DNA of 64,000 bases. Source: Anopheles merus (lineage: Eukaryota; Arthropoda; Insecta; Diptera; Culicidae). This document shows, piece by piece, positions 62,248 through 64,000 of this stretch (its first letter is position 1; every line of letters starts with the position of its first letter). The notes beneath the pieces are model-generated. The model was not told the DNA's origin. It worked only from the letters and a program-made list of their open reading frames with translations, and ran no database searches. A program made the translations under genes and the position numbers. Location: assembly GCF_017562075.2 (NCBI RefSeq), contig NC_054084.1, forward strand, positions 9,136,640-9,200,639. The letters are read 5' to 3'.

Positions 62248-63195
62248 ACACGTCCCCACGTTGCTGTTAGTCTGCTTGCAGTCACTGCAAAGCATGTTAC
62301 AAGAGATCTTTGCGTTTATTTAAAACAAAATATTTCCTTGACACTACAATTGCAACGAAAACTGAGTGAAAATCCCAGGCAAGAGCAAATGATTTACGAT
62401 GCCGTATGTCTACGTAAGCACTTACTGCTCCCTGCGATAATGAAGCACCAAAGTCTATCCGATTAGTCTTTCTCTTGCTCCTGATTTCACTCCTCGCCCC
62501 CCCCCCCTTAATCGCCTCACCCCGGGGGCGGTGCAAAATGTCGTTGGTGCCGAGATAGTACGAGGTGTAGATTAACACGAAAGTCGTGCACTGTTCGGAG
62601 GTAGCTAGCATTCGGGAGAGTAAAAATCAAATTAGATAAAGCAACTCGCAACCCCCTTGGGTGCAGTTGTCGCTGTCTTGCAGTCGAGCCAAGCCAAACG
62701 GTAGCAAGCAAACCCGGCGTACACCCCCGGCCTGCACACCATTATCAATGCCAGCGGCACCTTAAGTGGTTCCAGAGTGAAGATGGGTTCGAGCGAAACT
62801 GTGTTTTGATCCGATCGAGCAACTTCACAAAAGAGCCCGTTTCACGGATGCTGGCCGTATCACTTGCACAGAGGGCTGAAACGCAACAACACACTTCGCT
62901 GTGGCGCGGGATAATGGCACGAGCTGTATAGCGAAACAGTTGGCAGAAGTTAAGTTGTTGATTATCGCACCTCGCTCCGTTGGTTTGGGAGGTTCAGTGA
63001 CTGGGTGACTGCTCAGGGGTGACGATAGAAACCGAAGTAGTTTGTTTTTGTGCAGCCGCGAATCGTTTTCGAATCTCGCAGCCAGTTCCAGGCAACTGGC
63101 GAAACGAACTAGCTACATTATAGTATCGAGTGCCGTGCAACCGTTCGGAGAAGCAAACTACTGCAGCCCTTGCAGTGAGAAAATTCAGCTAGAAA
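62248..63195. other. Intergenic DNA after the odorant receptor
   Basis: No supported gene. A C run is at 62498-62507. A TTCAGTGA initiator-like sequence near 62992 precedes the small ORF at 63196, but without a TATA box the start site is a guess. Confidence 0.5.
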
Positions 63196-63375
63196 ATGTA
63201 CGCTGTAATTGTTGGTGCTTTCTTGCTGCTATTCCCAGCCCATCGCAGCAGGTTGCCGGAAAATATTGTCGATTTAGCTTTGCCTCCTTGCCGTTCCATT
63301 CGCGGAAGCATCGTGTGGCATATGGCACCTTCTGACCCTGCGGTTGATCGGCAGGGTAGAAACAGGGAAGCTTAG
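63196..63375 (+). CDS. Possible signal-peptide ORF or first exon
   Basis: An ATG frame of about 59 codons begins MYAVIVGAFLLLFPAHR, a good signal-peptide-like stretch, followed by a hydrophilic segment with one cysteine. A weak donor (CAGG/GTAGAA) near 63356 could make it the first exon of a gene continuing past the window. No family is recognised; chance is a real alternative. Confidence 0.25.
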   Translation: MYAVIVGAFLLLFPAHRSRLPENIVDLALPPCRSIRGSIVWHMAPSDPAVDRQGRNREA

Positions 63376-64000
63376 GGAGAAGGAGAAGGCGAAGGCGTTT
63401 ACAAGCTGATCCGGGTGGCTCGTTACGGCAGGAAATGGGGATTTCCCGCTGCGTTAGTGTGACAAGCGCCATGCGCTGAGATAAATGGGAAGCGCAAAGA
63501 AACGAACTTAACGGTGGTTGAGCAGTGTTTGATGGTAAAAATGAGTTCTTTAAGATACTTTAAGCATTTGCCTATTATCAGAAAAATATTTTAATTTTAA
63601 TTTTGATAATACAATGATAGTATTATTTTTTCAACAATAATGAACACATTTTTTATTAGTAAACACATCATTTAGGGTTCTTTCAAGAGCGCCACCTATT
63701 GGACTGTAATAGTACTAACATCACGTAACGCTGAATAGTACAACCGCTCGTGATACGAAAGGAGAATACTTTAATTTGGATGGTAAAATTGCTCAGATAA
63801 TAAAACGAACCTACTTCGTGATCTATTTCTTCGCCCATAAATAATATGCCACAAAAATTTACGACCAGCGCACAAACAAACAACTGCAAAACCAGATCGT
63901 GCGTTGCTTGTGAGCGAAATTTCATAATCGGTCAACGGTTCTGGCAAGTCGATTTTTTTTGCGCGATGCTCAAGTTGTCTATTAATTAGTATTTACTCAC
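63376..64000. other. Right-end AT-rich DNA
   Basis: An AT-rich interval. A minus-strand frame starting at 63925 begins with a hydrophobic N-terminus (MKFRSQATHDLVLQLFVCA) but has no donor or similarity that I can see. Confidence 0.4.

Noticed and set aside
63683..63925. Minus-strand frame with a hydrophobic N-terminus
   Set aside because: No recognised family, and no usable donor or promoter; left as a note only.

Overview
The window looks like nuclear DNA of a dipteran insect, most likely an anopheline mosquito. Evidence: GC-rich coding exons with short (50-100 bp) GT-AG introns and GC-poorer intergenic DNA; an insect-type odorant receptor; insect-like RpS5, RpA2, GNL1 and WDR59 proteins; and abundant short tandem repeats. 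Species is inference; no rRNA or mitochondrial marker is present.

Layout. (1) 1-369 (+) is the 3' end of a coding region I do not recognise, followed by about 4.3 kb of T-rich DNA without coding potential that reads as a very long 3' UTR. (2) 4950-11034 (-) is the most interesting region: a non-coding, multi-intron snoRNA host gene. About 19 small exons with good splice sites alternate with introns of 200-400 bp, and nearly every intron carries one box C/D or H/ACA snoRNA on the same strand. Several box C/D RNAs can be assigned by complementarity to rRNA: three U31-like copies (28S P-loop), two U76-like copies (28S AAGACUAAUCGAA), two copies aimed at 18S AGGGCAAGUC, one aimed at 28S AACAAUGUAGGUAAGG and one snR38-like. 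The set resembles the dUHG1 host gene of Drosophila and UHG/SNHG1 of vertebrates. (3) 11506-12831 (-) is RpS5, directly upstream of and in the same direction as the host gene. (4) 14466-16479 (-) GNL1 and 16989-21667 (+) WDR59 are divergent genes sharing a 0.5 kb promoter. (5) 22055-23176 (-) an RNF26-like membrane RING E3 ligase and 23784-24775 (-) RpA2. (6) 25-60 kb is almost gene-free: microsatellites, a tRNA-derived SINE-like fragment, and one weak candidate for a TATA-driven small secreted peptide at 25.5-26.0 kb. (7) 60316-62115 (+) is a complete multi-exon odorant receptor; a possible signal-peptide ORF lies at 63196.

Functionally, the left 24 kb is a housekeeping cluster: ribosomal protein, rRNA-modification guide RNAs, a GTPase of the ribosome-biogenesis family, a TORC1 nutrient-sensing subunit (GATOR2), and a DNA replication/repair factor. 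The right part is a gene desert ending in a chemosensory gene. Exon boundaries were read by eye from splice motifs and reading-frame phase; coding totals were checked for divisibility by three.
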